Assembly (NCBI GenBank): GCA_007122745.1
Contig: SKTA01000020.1
Location: 1 to 5,585 of the forward strand
Length of the DNA: 5,585 bases
DNA from: Bacteroidales bacterium
Lineage (GTDB): Bacteria; Bacteroidota; Bacteroidia; Bacteroidales; UBA7960
Direction of reading: 5' to 3'
Under the pieces are notes generated by a model that was not told the origin of the DNA, searched no databases, and worked only from the letters and a program-made list of their open reading frames with translations. Within the stretch, counting starts at the first letter, position 1, and every line of letters begins with the position of its first letter. The position numbers and the translations under genes were made by a program. Below are positions 4,859-5,585 of the stretch, one piece after another.

Positions 4859-5473
4859 ATGCTTATCATGGGAATTGCCGGGGGATCCGGTTCAGGAAAA
4901 TCCACCGTTGTGCATAAGATCGTCGAACAGCTTCCCAACCAATGTGTTACAGTAATTTCGCAGGACGCATATTACAAAGACAACGGCCATCTTTCGTCAG
5001 AAGAACGCGCTAAAATCAACTTTGACCACCCCAGCGCCATTGAGTTCAACCTGCTGGTTAAGCATCTGGATATGCTTCGTGAAGGGAAGACCATCCCGAT
5101 GCCGATTTATTCATACCTGACTTGTGCACGGGCAACGGAGACCATCCCCACGGATCCTCGTGAGGTGGTGATTGTGGAGGGGATCCTGATCCTTTCCAAT
5201 CCAAGGATGCGTGATCGGATGGATATCAAGATCTTTGTTGATGCTGACGGCGATGACCGCCTGATGCGCATCATCCGTCGCGACATCGAGGAGCGTGGAC
5301 GGTCGTTCATTGAAGTGCTCGACCATTACGAAAAGTTCGTGAAGCCAATGCACCTGCAGTTTATTGAAAGCAGCAAGCGCTACGCAGACATCATCGTCCC
5401 GCAAGGTGGTGAAAACATCGTCGCCATTGATGTGATCCGCAGCATGATCCAGATGAACCAGGCCAATAGGTAG
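4859..5473 (+). CDS. udk: Uridine kinase (uridine/cytidine kinase family)
   Basis: This 204-residue cytosolic P-loop kinase uses ATP or GTP to phosphorylate uridine, and often cytidine, to the 5'-monophosphate in pyrimidine salvage. It starts with beta-1 and Walker A, GIAGGSGSGKST (5-16). The catalytic Asp is Asp36 in SQDAYYKD (34-41), followed by INFDHPSAIE (53-62), the substrate segment PIYSYLTCAR (82-91), VIVEGIL (104-110), IKIFVDAD (123-130), the lid RRDIEERGRS (140-149), and MHLQFIESSKRYADIIVPQGG (164-184). Length and order are typical. The His of E. coli-type YSYVEHTR is Cys89 here. The frame is open to a Met at 4796, but the extra 21 residues are not conserved and overlap the promoter; MLIMGIAGG at 4859 places the P-loop where family members have it. 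It is monocistronic as far as visible; its stop TAG abuts a tandem repeat. Confidence 0.95.
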   Translation: MLIMGIAGGSGSGKSTVVHKIVEQLPNQCVTVISQDAYYKDNGHLSSEERAKINFDHPSAIEFNLLVKHLDMLREGKTIPMPIYSYLTCARATETIPTDPREVVIVEGILILSNPRMRDRMDIKIFVDADGDDRLMRIIRRDIEERGRSFIEVLDHYEKFVKPMHLQFIESSKRYADIIVPQGGENIVAIDVIRSMIQMNQANR

Positions 5474-5585
5474 CAGATGTGAAGATGTGCAAATGTGAAG
5501 ATGTGCAAATGTGAAGATGTGCAAATGTGAAGATGTGCAAATGTGAAGATGTGCAAATGTGAAGATGTGCAAATGTGAAGATGTG
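5473..5585. repeat. 16-bp tandem repeat (paired octamers), continues past window end
   Basis: GAAGATGTGCAAATGT is repeated six times without error (5481-5496, 5497-5512, 5513-5528, 5529-5544, 5545-5560, 5561-5576), plus nine bases of a seventh copy at the window edge. Each unit is two related octamers, GAAGATGT and GCAAATGT, and a variant octamer GCAGATGT (5473-5480) starts the array, sharing its first G with the udk TAG. The period is not a multiple of 3. Perfect identity points to recent expansion, so copy number probably varies between strains. Total size cannot be told. Confidence 0.95.

Noticed and set aside
5111..5572. Minus-strand open frame of 153 codons with a HLHIFTFAHLHICTS-type repetitive N-terminus
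   Set aside because: Its first part is just the translated 16-bp tandem repeat and the rest is antisense to the well-supported udk gene.
5473..5585. CRISPR array
   Set aside because: The 16-bp units are contiguous with no unique spacers, and no cas gene is visible.

Overview
The window looks like a chromosomal piece of a member of the Bacteroidota, probably an environmental Bacteroidales/Marinilabiliales-type organism; the exact lineage is inference. The evidence is the Bacteroidota promoter signature (TAnnTTTG -7 boxes) in front of at least three genes, AT-rich leaders with little Shine-Dalgarno signal, a UpxY-like NusG paralogue next to surface-polysaccharide genes, a uridine kinase of the Bacteroidota type, and short-period (6- and 8-nt) repeats filling the intergenic DNA. 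No rRNA, tRNA, CRISPR array, insertion sequence or integrase is visible.

Layout: (1) 3-554 (+), the C-terminal third of chaperonin GroEL, closed by a strong intrinsic terminator (577-611). (2) 555-773, a repeat-rich spacer with octamer repeats, a TTATCCACA-containing repeat and a CTYAAC hexamer tract that runs into the stop codon of the next gene. (3) 774-1331 (-), a NusG/UpxY-like transcription antiterminator. (4) 1332-1516, a divergent promoter region with opposed -7 boxes, an inverted copy of the hexamer tract, a perfect 18-bp palindrome at the expected transcription start of the rightward operon, and an inverted copy of the octamer repeat. (5) 1517-3919 (+), a tight two-gene operon: non-hydrolysing UDP-GlcNAc 2-epimerase (wecB/mnaA type) and a Wzx-like polysaccharide flippase. 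(6) 4011-4760 (-), a TauE/SafE-family membrane transporter, convergent with the flippase and divergent from (7) 4859-5473 (+), uridine kinase. (8) From the last base of the udk stop codon to the window end, a perfect 16-bp tandem repeat that runs off the edge.

The epimerase makes UDP-ManNAc, a precursor for surface glycans, and the flippase would move a lipid-linked glycan across the inner membrane. The NusG paralogue is the kind of factor that, in Bacteroides, lets RNA polymerase read through long capsule operons. Here it is transcribed away from the glycan genes, so a trans role or a relic of a rearranged locus is possible. GroEL, the TauE-like transporter and Udk are unrelated housekeeping or accessory genes.

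I see no clearly new gene system. The most unusual features are the repeat architecture (nested inverted repeat families around the nusG-like gene, tracts starting exactly at stop codons, and a hexamer core inside the flippase reading frame), the palindrome at the wecB promoter, and a Cys at a nucleoside-recognition position in Udk.
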